A stretch of 64,000 nt of DNA from Bacillota bacterium (GTDB lineage: Bacteria; Bacillota; Clostridia; Clostridiales; Clostridiaceae), in contig JAJXWJ010000002.1 in the NCBI GenBank assembly GCA_021781655.1, positions 46,029 through 110,028 on the forward strand. The letters run 5' to 3'. A program made the translations under genes and the position numbers. The notes under the pieces were generated by a model. It searched no databases. It was given only the letters and a program-made list of their open reading frames with translations, and was not told where the DNA came from. Shown here one piece after another: positions 36,067 through 44,084 of this stretch. Every line of letters begins with the position of its first letter. The first letter of the stretch is position 1.

Positions 36067-37005
36067 ATGGGAAAAAAAGTTTATGTGGATTTAACACATC
36101 CATTTCATGCAGATATACCAGTTTGGCCTTATTTTGCCAAACCTAAAATTGACACAATGCACAATCTTTCAAAGAGTGGTGTTTTAACACAAAAGATAGA
36201 TGTTGTTATGCATTGTGGTACACATGCAGATGCACCTCGTCATGTTATGGAATATGAATTTGATGGAAAACGTGCTCGTTACACACATGAGATGCCAGTT
36301 GATGCTTATTGTGGCGATGCAGTATGTTTAGATATAGAGATAGAAAGATGGGGATTAATTAAAGCTTCTCATCTTGATGATGCTTGCAAAAGAGCAAATA
36401 TTAAGCCAGAAGAATTAAAGGGAATGGTTATTTGTTTAAGAACAGGTATGCATTTAAAATTTGATGATACTAAAGAATATTATCATTATTCTTGTGGTTG
36501 TGGAAGAGAAGCAGGACAATGGTTTGAAAAATATCAGCCAAAATGTGTTGCTATGGATATGCAAGCACTAGATCATCCATTACAAACTACAATGGGAAAA
36601 AATGGTGGACCTCTTGGAATGAACCTTAATGGTTATTCAGGAAAACCTATTACTGAAGAATACATTGAACAATTTGGAATAGAAGCATATGCAGAATTTA
36701 ATAAGGAAACATATATCAAAGTATTTGGAAAAGAAAAATATATGGAAGCCTTTGGTAAGCTTGAAGAGCATGGCCTTGAAGGTACATGGGAGCCTTGCCA
36801 TAAGTATATGTTAGGAAACGGAATAGTTGGTGTGGAAAATTTAGGTGGAGATCTTGAAAAAGTAGTTGGAAAGAGATTTAAATTCATGGCTTTCCCAATC
36901 CGTTGGTGGTTAGGCGATGGTTCCATGGTTAGATGCGTTGCAGAAATTGATGAAGATGATCTTAATGACGTACCAGATAGGGTTTATAACTTTGGAGCAT
37001 TTTAA
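36067..37005 (+). CDS. cyclase-family metal hydrolase, probable dihydrophloroglucinol cyclohydrolase
   Basis: A 312-residue protein of the cyclase/kynurenine-formamidase-like family. The metal motif HCGTHADAPRH (His49, His53, Asp55, His59) is complete. Members hydrolyse amides, lactones or cyclic diketones. Following a reductase and preceding BKACE and hydroxyacyl dehydrogenase genes, it fits the enzyme that opens dihydrophloroglucinol to 3-hydroxy-5-oxohexanoate. It is longer than simple formamidases (about 210 residues), with an insert at about 190-255. TTTAGGAGG precedes the ATG. A MITE-like repeat begins directly after its stop. Confidence 0.8.
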   Translation: MGKKVYVDLTHPFHADIPVWPYFAKPKIDTMHNLSKSGVLTQKIDVVMHCGTHADAPRHVMEYEFDGKRARYTHEMPVDAYCGDAVCLDIEIERWGLIKASHLDDACKRANIKPEELKGMVICLRTGMHLKFDDTKEYYHYSCGCGREAGQWFEKYQPKCVAMDMQALDHPLQTTMGKNGGPLGMNLNGYSGKPITEEYIEQFGIEAYAEFNKETYIKVFGKEKYMEAFGKLEEHGLEGTWEPCHKYMLGNGIVGVENLGGDLEKVVGKRFKFMAFPIRWWLGDGSMVRCVAEIDEDDLNDVPDRVYNFGAF

Positions 37006-37006
37006 A

Positions 37007-37327
37007 GATGCGACACAAGTTGCCTCTATAAAAATCCTAAGAAAGTGCAACGCATTGAGTTTTAATTGACAATGGACAATTGACAGTTGACAATGAAGGA
37101 TGTTTTTCTTCCTTTCAGTCAGAAAAACTACAAATTATTATTTTTAGGTTTTGCATAGCAAAACCATCAGTTTCCATTGGCTTTAGCCAATTTAAATAAA
37201 TTACAGATTTTCCGTAGCTTAGCATAGGAAAATCAACCATAATTGTCCATTGTCAACTGTCAACTGTCAATTAAAACGACCTGCGATTTGCTTTTACACA
37301 TTTTATAGTTTCAACTTAGTTCGCATT
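37007..37327. repeat. MITE-like palindromic element, copy 2
   Basis: Terminal inverted repeats (ATGCGACACAAGTTG at the left; AATGCGAACTAAGTTG reading in from the right), inner TTGACAATGGACAATTGACA repeats on both sides, and a core that is the reverse of copy 1 (ATTATTTTTAGGTTTTGCATAGC here on the plus strand). It begins two bases after the cyclase stop codon and fills most of the gap to 37396. No coding sequence is seen in it. Confidence 0.75.
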
Positions 37328-37395
37328 ATGTTTCTATTATGTCATTAAAAAAATTTAACCTACTAATAAAATAGTTTCAAAAGAAGGAAGGATTA

Positions 37396-38223
37396 ATGAT
37401 GGAAAACAAGGTAATATTGACTGTAGCTACGACAGGTGCATGGCCATCAAAAAAGGATACGCCATACATACCATTACAACCTGAAGAAATTGCAGAGGAA
37501 GTTTATGCATGCTATAAAGCAGGTGCTGCAGTTGCACATATTCATGTAAGAGATGATGAAGACAAAGCGTCTATGAATTTTGAAAAATTTGAGAAGACAT
37601 TAAAACTAATTAGAGAAAAATGTGATATTGTAATAAACACCACTACATCTGGTGGAATAGGTCTAACTGATGAAGAAAGAATGAAACCTTTCATGAACCT
37701 AAAACCGGAATTAGCTTCTTATGATTGTGGAACAATGAATTGGCAAAACTCAACTGTATTTGAAAATAACCCAAAGTTTCTTGAAAAATTAGGACTAGCA
37801 ATGCAAGAAAATGGAGTTAAGCCAGAAATTGAAGTATTTGATGCAGGTATGGTTTATAATGCTTTATATTATTTAAAAAAGGGAATATTAAAAGCACCTC
37901 TTCACTTCCAGTTTGTACTTGGAGTTCCTGGTGGTATGACTGCGACAATAGAAAATTTAGTTTTTTTAAAAAATTTAATTCCAGAAGGCTCAACTTGGAG
38001 TGCTCTTGGAATAGGTAAGCAGCATCTGCCAATTTTATACGCAGCATTAGCTATGGGCGGAAATGTTAGAGTCGGTATGGAAGATAATATTTTCTATAGT
38101 GCTGGTCAACTTGCTAAATCTAATGTTGAATTTATTGATAGGACAAAAAGAATCGTCAAAGAACTAGGAAAAGAATTAGCTACACCAGATGAAGCTAGGG
38201 CAATATTAGGACTAAAAAAATAG
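37396..38223 (+). CDS. BKACE-family beta-keto acid cleavage enzyme, probable triacetate acetoacetate-lyase
   Basis: A 275-residue (beta/alpha)8 zinc enzyme of the beta-keto acid cleavage (DUF849) family. AHIHVRD near residue 46 supplies the two zinc His, PEIEVFDAG a later active-site Glu/Asp. The family condenses a beta-keto acid with acetyl-CoA to give acetoacetate plus a new acyl-CoA. Here the substrate would be triacetate (3,5-dioxohexanoate), giving two acetoacetate units; this follows from the neighbours. AAGAAGGAAGG precedes two consecutive ATG codons, either of which may start the protein. Confidence 0.85.
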   Translation: MMENKVILTVATTGAWPSKKDTPYIPLQPEEIAEEVYACYKAGAAVAHIHVRDDEDKASMNFEKFEKTLKLIREKCDIVINTTTSGGIGLTDEERMKPFMNLKPELASYDCGTMNWQNSTVFENNPKFLEKLGLAMQENGVKPEIEVFDAGMVYNALYYLKKGILKAPLHFQFVLGVPGGMTATIENLVFLKNLIPEGSTWSALGIGKQHLPILYAALAMGGNVRVGMEDNIFYSAGQLAKSNVEFIDRTKRIVKELGKELATPDEARAILGLKK

Positions 38224-38243
38224 TTAACCAGGAGGAAGTAAAA

Positions 38244-39176
38244 ATGGGAAAAGAAATTAAAAATATTACTGTTTTCGGACCTGGAATGATGGGCAGCGGT
38301 ATTGCTCAGGTTTTTGCAAGTTGTGAAGATTTAAATGTAACAATATTTATTAGAGAAAAATTTGAATATGATTGTATAGATAAAATAAAAGCTAATTTGA
38401 ATGCTTTAAAGGGAAAAAATATAATTTCAGATAATGAAATTAAAGGAATATTCGAAAGAATAAGACTTACAGAAGATATAGAAGATGCTGTTAAAGATGC
38501 AGATTTTGTAATAGAATGCATTCCTGAAAATATGGAGTTAAAGCAAAATTTATTTATGAATTTAGAAAAAATTTGTAGAGAAGATACTATATTTGCCACA
38601 AATACTTCAGTTATGAGCATAACTGAAATATCAAACAAAGTCAAAAATAAAAATAGATTGGTTGGAACTCATTTTTGGAATCCACCATATTTAATACCAT
38701 TAGTTGAGGTTGTAAAATCAGATTTTACTTCTAATGAAGTTATGGATTCAACAATGGAACTTCTAAAATTAGCAGGTAAACATCCTATTAGAGTTAACAA
38801 AGATGTTCCAGGTTTTGTTGCTAATAGATTGCAACATGCATTATGGAGAGAAGCTATATCTATTGTTGAAAGAGGTATTGCAGATGCAGCAACTGTAGAT
38901 GAAGCTATTAAATATAGTTTTGGGCTAAGGCTACCAAAGCTTGGACCAATTGAAAATGCAGATATGGTTGGAACTGATTTAACATTATCTATCCATAGCT
39001 ACATATTAAAATATTTAGAAAATTCATCAGAACCTTCGCCTTTATTAAAAGAAAAAGTTGAAGCTGGTGACCTTGGCTTTAAAAGTGGTAAGGGTTTTCA
39101 GGAATGGACAAGTGAACAAATAGAAAAAGAAAATGATGAATTAAGAGAATATCTAATAGATGTAATTTATAAATAA
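38244..39176 (+). CDS. 3-hydroxyacyl-CoA-dehydrogenase-family enzyme, probable 3-hydroxy-5-oxohexanoate dehydrogenase
   Basis: A 310-residue protein: NAD-binding N-terminal domain (FGPGMMGSGIAQVF, about 8-21) and a helical C-terminal domain, with the catalytic His in GTHFWNPPYL and the Glu/Asn region beyond. In this operon it probably oxidises 3-hydroxy-5-oxohexanoate to triacetate for the BKACE enzyme. It could instead act on 3-hydroxybutyryl-CoA, but this family also contains free-acid dehydrogenases (lambda-crystallin-like). GGAGGAAG precedes the ATG, 20 bases after the BKACE stop. Last gene of the structural operon. Confidence 0.82.
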   Translation: MGKEIKNITVFGPGMMGSGIAQVFASCEDLNVTIFIREKFEYDCIDKIKANLNALKGKNIISDNEIKGIFERIRLTEDIEDAVKDADFVIECIPENMELKQNLFMNLEKICREDTIFATNTSVMSITEISNKVKNKNRLVGTHFWNPPYLIPLVEVVKSDFTSNEVMDSTMELLKLAGKHPIRVNKDVPGFVANRLQHALWREAISIVERGIADAATVDEAIKYSFGLRLPKLGPIENADMVGTDLTLSIHSYILKYLENSSEPSPLLKEKVEAGDLGFKSGKGFQEWTSEQIEKENDELREYLIDVIYK

Positions 39177-39304
39177 GTGAATTTTAAATTATTTATTGTG
39201 AAAATAGCTCTTGACAATTCCTTCATATATATATTTTACATTCACTAATCTCAATCTCAAAGTGAAATACAGCTTGTTTTACATATAAATAATTTTAAAT
39301 TATA

Positions 39305-39341
39305 AAAAAGGTTAAAAATGAAATTTATTTTTAACCTTTTT
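39305..39341 (+). terminator. terminator after the phloroglucinol operon
   Basis: 15-bp stem AAAAAGGTTAAAAAT / ATTTTTAACCTTTTT. Confidence 0.85.
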
Positions 39342-39467
39342 CTTATATCTTTATGCTTTAGTGATAATTTTCAACTATTAAACAATTCAGTAAAAATTGA
39401 ATGGAGAAATTTTAAAAGATATTTGGTAGAATGGATATATATTTTAAGATTGAGGTAGGATTTTAAT

Positions 39468-40997
39468 ATGGATAATTTTAAATTTGAAATCGAGGATAAG
39501 TTAAAGAATCAAATTGAGCAATTAAAAACTTTAGATTTTATTGTAGTAGATAATATAACACTAAAAATATTAAATTACTATAAAAGTGAATTAGAAAAGC
39601 AAAATCAAACATTAAGTCAACTTAAAGCTTATAAGGAAAGAGAAGTAGATGCATTTTCTATTGGAGATTCTATTTCTGATGGAATATGCCTTGTTGATAA
39701 TAAAGGTGTAGTGCTAGCTATAAATAAAGGATACACTATTATAACAGATATAGATGAAAAAGAAATTGTTGGCAAAAAAATAAAAGATGGTTTTTATTGT
39801 GATGTAGTAGTTAATATGGTAATAAAACAAAAAAAGAAAGTTAGTACATTATCCACTATTAGCAGCAATGGAAAAAAAGTATTAATAACAGGAACACCTT
39901 TTTTTGATGATAAGGGAAATATAACTCAAATATTTACTGTAATGAGAGATTTAACTGAAATAATAAAGTTGAAAGATAAAATTGAAAAGACTGAAAAAAA
40001 GAATGAAAAATATTTAACGGAACTGAAATATTTTAGAGATAAATATGTAAACTCTGTAAACTTAATTGGAGAAAGTGCTAAGTTAAATGAAATAAAGGAA
40101 TTAATAAATTATGTTGCAAAAACTGATGCTACTATTTTGATTACAGGTGAAACTGGAAGTGGTAAAGAAATTGTAGCAAAAGAAATTCATGAGAAAAGTA
40201 TTAGAAAAGACTTTCCATATTTAAAAGTAAATTGTGCAGCAATTCCAGAAACTTTAATTGAATCTGAACTTTTTGGCTATGAAAAGGGAGCATTTACAGG
40301 TGCACAAAACAAGGAAAAACTAGGTGTATTTGAAACTGCAAATGGAGGGACTATATTGCTGGATGAAATAGGAGAAATGCCATTAAATATGCAGTCAAAG
40401 CTTTTAAGAGTGCTTCAAGAAAGGGAAGTTACCAGATTAGGAGGAACTAAGTGTATTAAACTTGATGTAAGGGTAATTGCTTCAACAAATCAGGATTTGA
40501 TGGAACTTGTTGAAAAAGGAAAATTTAGAGAAGATTTATTTTATCGTTTAAATGTAGTGCCTATTGAGATCCCGCCTTTAAGAGAAAGAAAAGGTGATAT
40601 AATGCTGTTGGCGTATAACTTTTTAGAAAAAAATAATTCAAAATACACTAAGGAAAAAAGCTTTGATAAACGTTCTATAGAGGCTTTAGAAAGTTATAAT
40701 TGGCCAGGTAATGTAAGAGAACTTCAAAACATTATAGAAAGGCTAGTTGTGGTAGATGATGATAAGTATATTACGCATGATGATGTGATTAAAATATTAG
40801 GAAGAAACAATAACTTCGATTATATTAAAAATAAAAGTTTAAAAGAAGCAGTGTATTCTTTAGAGAAAAAAATGATAGAGGATGCGTTAAGAGACTATAA
40901 GAGCACTTATAAAGCGGCAAAAGCATTAGGGGTTTCTCAGCCTACTGTATTTAGAAAGGCAACAGCTTTTGGTATAAAGCTTGAAAGTTCTGATTAA
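39468..40997 (+). CDS. sigma-54-dependent transcriptional activator (PAS-AAA+-Fis)
   Basis: A 509-residue enhancer-binding protein: an N-terminal coiled segment, a PAS sensor (about 60-170, [12 protein letters not shown]), the AAA+ domain (about 200-435) with Walker A GETGSGKE (about 226-233), the sigma-54 contact loop GAFTGA, Walker [12 protein letters not shown], and a Fis-type helix-turn-helix at the C terminus ([16 protein letters not shown]). It almost certainly drives the sigma-54 promoter at 33446, its only clear target in the window. The PAS domain may bind phloroglucinol or a phenolic. It has its own promoter after a terminator. GAGGTAGG precedes the ATG. Confidence 0.93.
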   Translation: MDNFKFEIEDKLKNQIEQLKTLDFIVVDNITLKILNYYKSELEKQNQTLSQLKAYKEREVDAFSIGDSISDGICLVDNKGVVLAINKGYTIITDIDEKEIVGKKIKDGFYCDVVVNMVIKQKKKVSTLSTISSNGKKVLITGTPFFDDKGNITQIFTVMRDLTEIIKLKDKIEKTEKKNEKYLTELKYFRDKYVNSVNLIGESAKLNEIKELINYVAKTDATILITGETGSGKEIVAKEIHEKSIRKDFPYLKVNCAAIPETLIESELFGYEKGAFTGAQNKEKLGVFETANGGTILLDEIGEMPLNMQSKLLRVLQEREVTRLGGTKCIKLDVRVIASTNQDLMELVEKGKFREDLFYRLNVVPIEIPPLRERKGDIMLLAYNFLEKNNSKYTKEKSFDKRSIEALESYNWPGNVRELQNIIERLVVVDDDKYITHDDVIKILGRNNNFDYIKNKSLKEAVYSLEKKMIEDALRDYKSTYKAAKALGVSQPTVFRKATAFGIKLESSD

Positions 40998-41325
40998 AAT
41001 AATTTAAAAACTATTTGTATAGAAAAAAGCAAGAAAATATTTTATTAAAAAATTATGTAAAAAAACGTTTTTAAATTTCATAGAATATTGTAATTCAAGA
41101 ATGAATTGTGAAAATATCTATGTAAATAAAAATGTATTTTTACATATTTTTTTGTGAAAAAACATGAAAAATATTAAGAAAACGATTGAAATTGAAGTGA
41201 AAACGTTATATAATATATTTAACATTACAGAAAATAATGAAACAGCTGTGAAAAAAGTCAAATTTATCGATCGAAATTTGACACTGTGTGTTAATTGTTA
41301 TTAAAAAATTTTGGAGGGGTTTTTT
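40998..41325 (+). promoter_or_regulatory. control region of the second GPH symporter gene
   Basis: No gene in these 328 bases. Operator-like sites: a palindromic AAAAACGTTTTT (about 41061-41072), AGAAAACGATTGAA (41177-41190) and TGAAAACGTTATAT (41198-41211). The last is nearly identical to 48676-48689. Confidence 0.5.
41198..41211 (+). promoter_or_regulatory. LacI-type operator, second module
   Basis: TGAAAACGTTATAT followed by AAT; TGAAAACGATATAT with the same AAT lies before 48744. Likely target of the LacI regulator at 42756-43757. Confidence 0.5.
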
Positions 41326-42714
41326 ATGTCAGATATGACTACTAAAGTAAGTGGCAGTAATGAACTAGTGGAAGATAAATTATCTTTTGGAAAAATTTTT
41401 GTATATGGCACTGGTAACTTTGCATCTCAATTATCATGGACGATGGTTAGTACTTATTTAACATTATTTTATACAAATGTATTCGGTTTAGCTACAGGTT
41501 CAATTGCAATACTTTTTCTAGTTGCAAAAATATGGGATGGTATTTTCGACCCTATACTTGGCGGTATAATGGAGAGAACGCATACAAGATTTGGAAGATT
41601 CAGACCTTTTATGCTTATTGGAGCACCACTGTTGGTCGTATTTACGGTATTGACATTTACAGTTCCTGGGTTTGGTTCAACAGAAAAACTTGTATATGCT
41701 TATATTACTTATATAGGATTAAGTATGTCTTATTCCATGGTTAATGTTCCTTACTTGGCTTTGCCTGCGGTAATGACAAGAGATTCAAAAACAACAAACA
41801 GATTGTTTGCAGCACAAATGCTTGGTATGTGCATTGGTATGATTGCATTAAACTATTTTACATTACCATTAATCAATTACTTAGGTCATGGTGTTGAAAA
41901 ATCTGGATATCAACTTACAGCAGCTATATATGCTGTAGTATCATTACCAATATTCTTATTAGTGTTTTTGACTTCAAGAGAAAAAGTTGAAATTAAAAAG
42001 GAAGATACAATTCCTGCAAAGGAAGCATTAAAAATAATTGCAAAGAACAGACCATTAATATCAACAACAATTTATACTATAATTTCTATGGTTGGTATGT
42101 TTGGAAGATTGGGAGTAGCTGTATTTTTCTATATTTATGTTGTAAAGAGAATGGATCTTATAACTTTGTTTATGATGATGCAAACTATAGTAGGTATGTT
42201 TGTTATGCCTTTTGCACCAAGATTTATTGAAAAGTTTGGCAAAAAGAATACTTGTATAATTGCTATGATAATTCAAGCTATAGGAATGCTTATGATATTC
42301 TTTGGTAATCCAGCTAATATACCATTATTAATAATATCGCATATAGTATATGGTTTAGGTTATATTTCAGGTCCTTGTGGAAGTGGAATGACAGTTGATT
42401 CTATAAACTATGCAGATGTAGAGTTGGGTGGACGTGCAGATGGTACATCCTTTGCTATTCAAGTTCTTGCAACAAAGTTTGCCACAGCAATTGGACAAGC
42501 TTTAGGCGTATTTTTACTTGGTGTATTCGGATATGTTGCAGGACCTCCAGGAGCAATTTCAGCTTCGGTAGCACAAGGCATTAATATTACAGCAAATCTA
42601 TTTCCAGCAGCATGCTTCTTATTAGCTATAGTTCCTCTATTCTGGTACAATTTATCTGATAAAAAGATGGAAGAAATACATGCAAAAATTGCAAGCAGAA
42701 ACGTACAAGCATAA
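41326..42714 (+). CDS. GPH-family glycoside:cation symporter (second module)
   Basis: A 462-residue membrane protein with about twelve segments and GPH signatures: LTLFYTNVFGL, then FDPILGGIMERTHTRFGRFRPF. It is a paralogue of the gene at 17817. An in-frame TTG at 41311 lies within TTGGAGGGG, which instead serves as ribosome site for the ATG at 41326. It faces the convergent LacI regulator across a shared terminator and is likely controlled by it. Probable substrate: a glycoside whose sugar is oxidised by the Gfo/Idh enzymes at 48744 and 49839. Confidence 0.88.
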   Translation: MSDMTTKVSGSNELVEDKLSFGKIFVYGTGNFASQLSWTMVSTYLTLFYTNVFGLATGSIAILFLVAKIWDGIFDPILGGIMERTHTRFGRFRPFMLIGAPLLVVFTVLTFTVPGFGSTEKLVYAYITYIGLSMSYSMVNVPYLALPAVMTRDSKTTNRLFAAQMLGMCIGMIALNYFTLPLINYLGHGVEKSGYQLTAAIYAVVSLPIFLLVFLTSREKVEIKKEDTIPAKEALKIIAKNRPLISTTIYTIISMVGMFGRLGVAVFFYIYVVKRMDLITLFMMMQTIVGMFVMPFAPRFIEKFGKKNTCIIAMIIQAIGMLMIFFGNPANIPLLIISHIVYGLGYISGPCGSGMTVDSINYADVELGGRADGTSFAIQVLATKFATAIGQALGVFLLGVFGYVAGPPGAISASVAQGINITANLFPAACFLLAIVPLFWYNLSDKKMEEIHAKIASRNVQA

Positions 42715-42735
42715 TAAGATAAATGTCATTATATA

Positions 42736-42765
42736 AAAAAAGTAGCCTAAAATGGCTACTTTTTT
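42736..42765. terminator. bidirectional terminator between GPH and LacI genes
   Basis: 12-bp stem AAAAAAGTAGCC / GGCTACTTTTTT; the stop codon of the LacI gene lies within the stem. Confidence 0.85.
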
Positions 42766-43757
42766 ATGTTGGTTGAATCTCTAATAATTATTTCATGATC
42801 TATAATAACCTTTCTGCTTCTAGACATATCACCGTTTATTAGAGAAATAATCATATTTACTGCTTCTATACCGATTTCTTTAAAGGATTGATCAACTGTT
42901 GTGATGGAGGGCTCAAAAAATTCTGTGATTTCAGAATTGTCAATTCCAGCAACGGCTATTTCATCAGGGATAGAAATTCCTGATTTTTTTAATCTGTAAA
43001 TGCAGCCTACTGCTAATGTATCAGAAATACAAAATATTGCATCAGGTCTGTTTTTTAACTGTAATATTTTTTTTGTAGCATCACTACCGCCATCTATAGT
43101 GAAATCGGAATAGAAAGTAAGAGAAGGATCATAAGCTATGTTATTATCGATTAATGCATGTTTGTAACCTTTTTCTCTATCAGCTTCGAATAGCGAAAAA
43201 TTATCATCTGCTCTTATTGTTATTATTGCTATGCTTTTTTTTCCTATATTAATAAGATGAGATACTATATCGTATGCGGTTTTATATTCATCAGAAGCAA
43301 CGATATAATTATCTCCAAGGTCTAGTGATGATTTTCCTATTTGTATTACGGGATATTGAGTTAATATTTGTTTAAGTTCATTATCATAGTCGGTTATATC
43401 TAGTGAAACAATACCAGCTATAACATTATTGTTTAATATTTTGAAAATTTCTTTTAAATCATTAGAGCAGTTATTGCTGTTGCAATAATGATACATTACA
43501 CTGTATCCATTTGCAGCAGCTGTATCGTTGATGTTTGTAAATAAATCTTCAATTAATACGCTAGAAATAACTAGAATGATTTTTGAATTAGATCTTTTTC
43601 CTTCTTTGTTTTTGCTGACTTTATAGCCTAATTTTTCTATTGCTAGAAGCACTCTCTCACGTTTTTCTGGAGTAACCATAAAACTATTATTTAGCACTCG
43701 GGATACTGTTGCTACGGAAACTTCTGCTTCTCTTGCAACATCGACAACTGTTGGCAT
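42756..43757 (-). CDS. LacI-family transcriptional regulator
   Basis: A 333-residue repressor. The LacI helix-turn-helix is at the N terminus (VDVAREAEVSVATVSRVLN), a hinge follows, and a periplasmic-binding-type effector domain fills the rest (about 62-333). On the minus strand the ATG follows AAGGAGG. It lies between the second-module GPH gene and the divergent NuoG/GltD gene. Related AAAACG-containing sites occur before 41326, 44085 and 48744 and in its own promoter (TGAAAACACTTCTC, 43819-43832), which suggests a local regulon. The effector is probably a sugar or sugar derivative. Confidence 0.9.
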   Translation of the reverse strand: MPTVVDVAREAEVSVATVSRVLNNSFMVTPEKRERVLLAIEKLGYKVSKNKEGKRSNSKIILVISSVLIEDLFTNINDTAAANGYSVMYHYCNSNNCSNDLKEIFKILNNNVIAGIVSLDITDYDNELKQILTQYPVIQIGKSSLDLGDNYIVASDEYKTAYDIVSHLINIGKKSIAIITIRADDNFSLFEADREKGYKHALIDNNIAYDPSLTFYSDFTIDGGSDATKKILQLKNRPDAIFCISDTLAVGCIYRLKKSGISIPDEIAVAGIDNSEITEFFEPSITTVDQSFKEIGIEAVNMIISLINGDMSRSRKVIIDHEIIIRDSTNIKK

Positions 43758-44084
43758 AATATACCTCCTTGTAATGTAAAAAAATTATATATTTATTGTA
43801 AATAATATTGATTTTTATTGAAAACACTTCTCATTATAATTTAAATTTTAGGTAAAATCAATATTTTGAAGGAGCAAATATAAATTATTTGGAATTTTAA
43901 TAGGTTAAATAAAATGATAAAATTAAATTGATTCTGAAATTATTTTCTGAAAATTTTCAGAAAAAATATTGACTTTCTGTGAAAAAAATAATAAAATTAT
44001 AGCATAGCATAATTAAAAACAAAAGAAAACGTATAACTAAATTTATTGTTTTTTTAAATCATTTTATGATTTGGAGGGATATTT
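43758..44084. promoter_or_regulatory. divergent promoter region of LacI and NuoG/GltD genes
   Basis: No gene in this 327-base AT-rich gap. Candidate operators: TGAAAACACTTCTC (43819-43832) near the LacI start and AGAAAACGTATAAC (44024-44037) before the NuoG/GltD gene. An AAGGAG sequence at about 43869 has no usable start codon after it. Confidence 0.45.
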
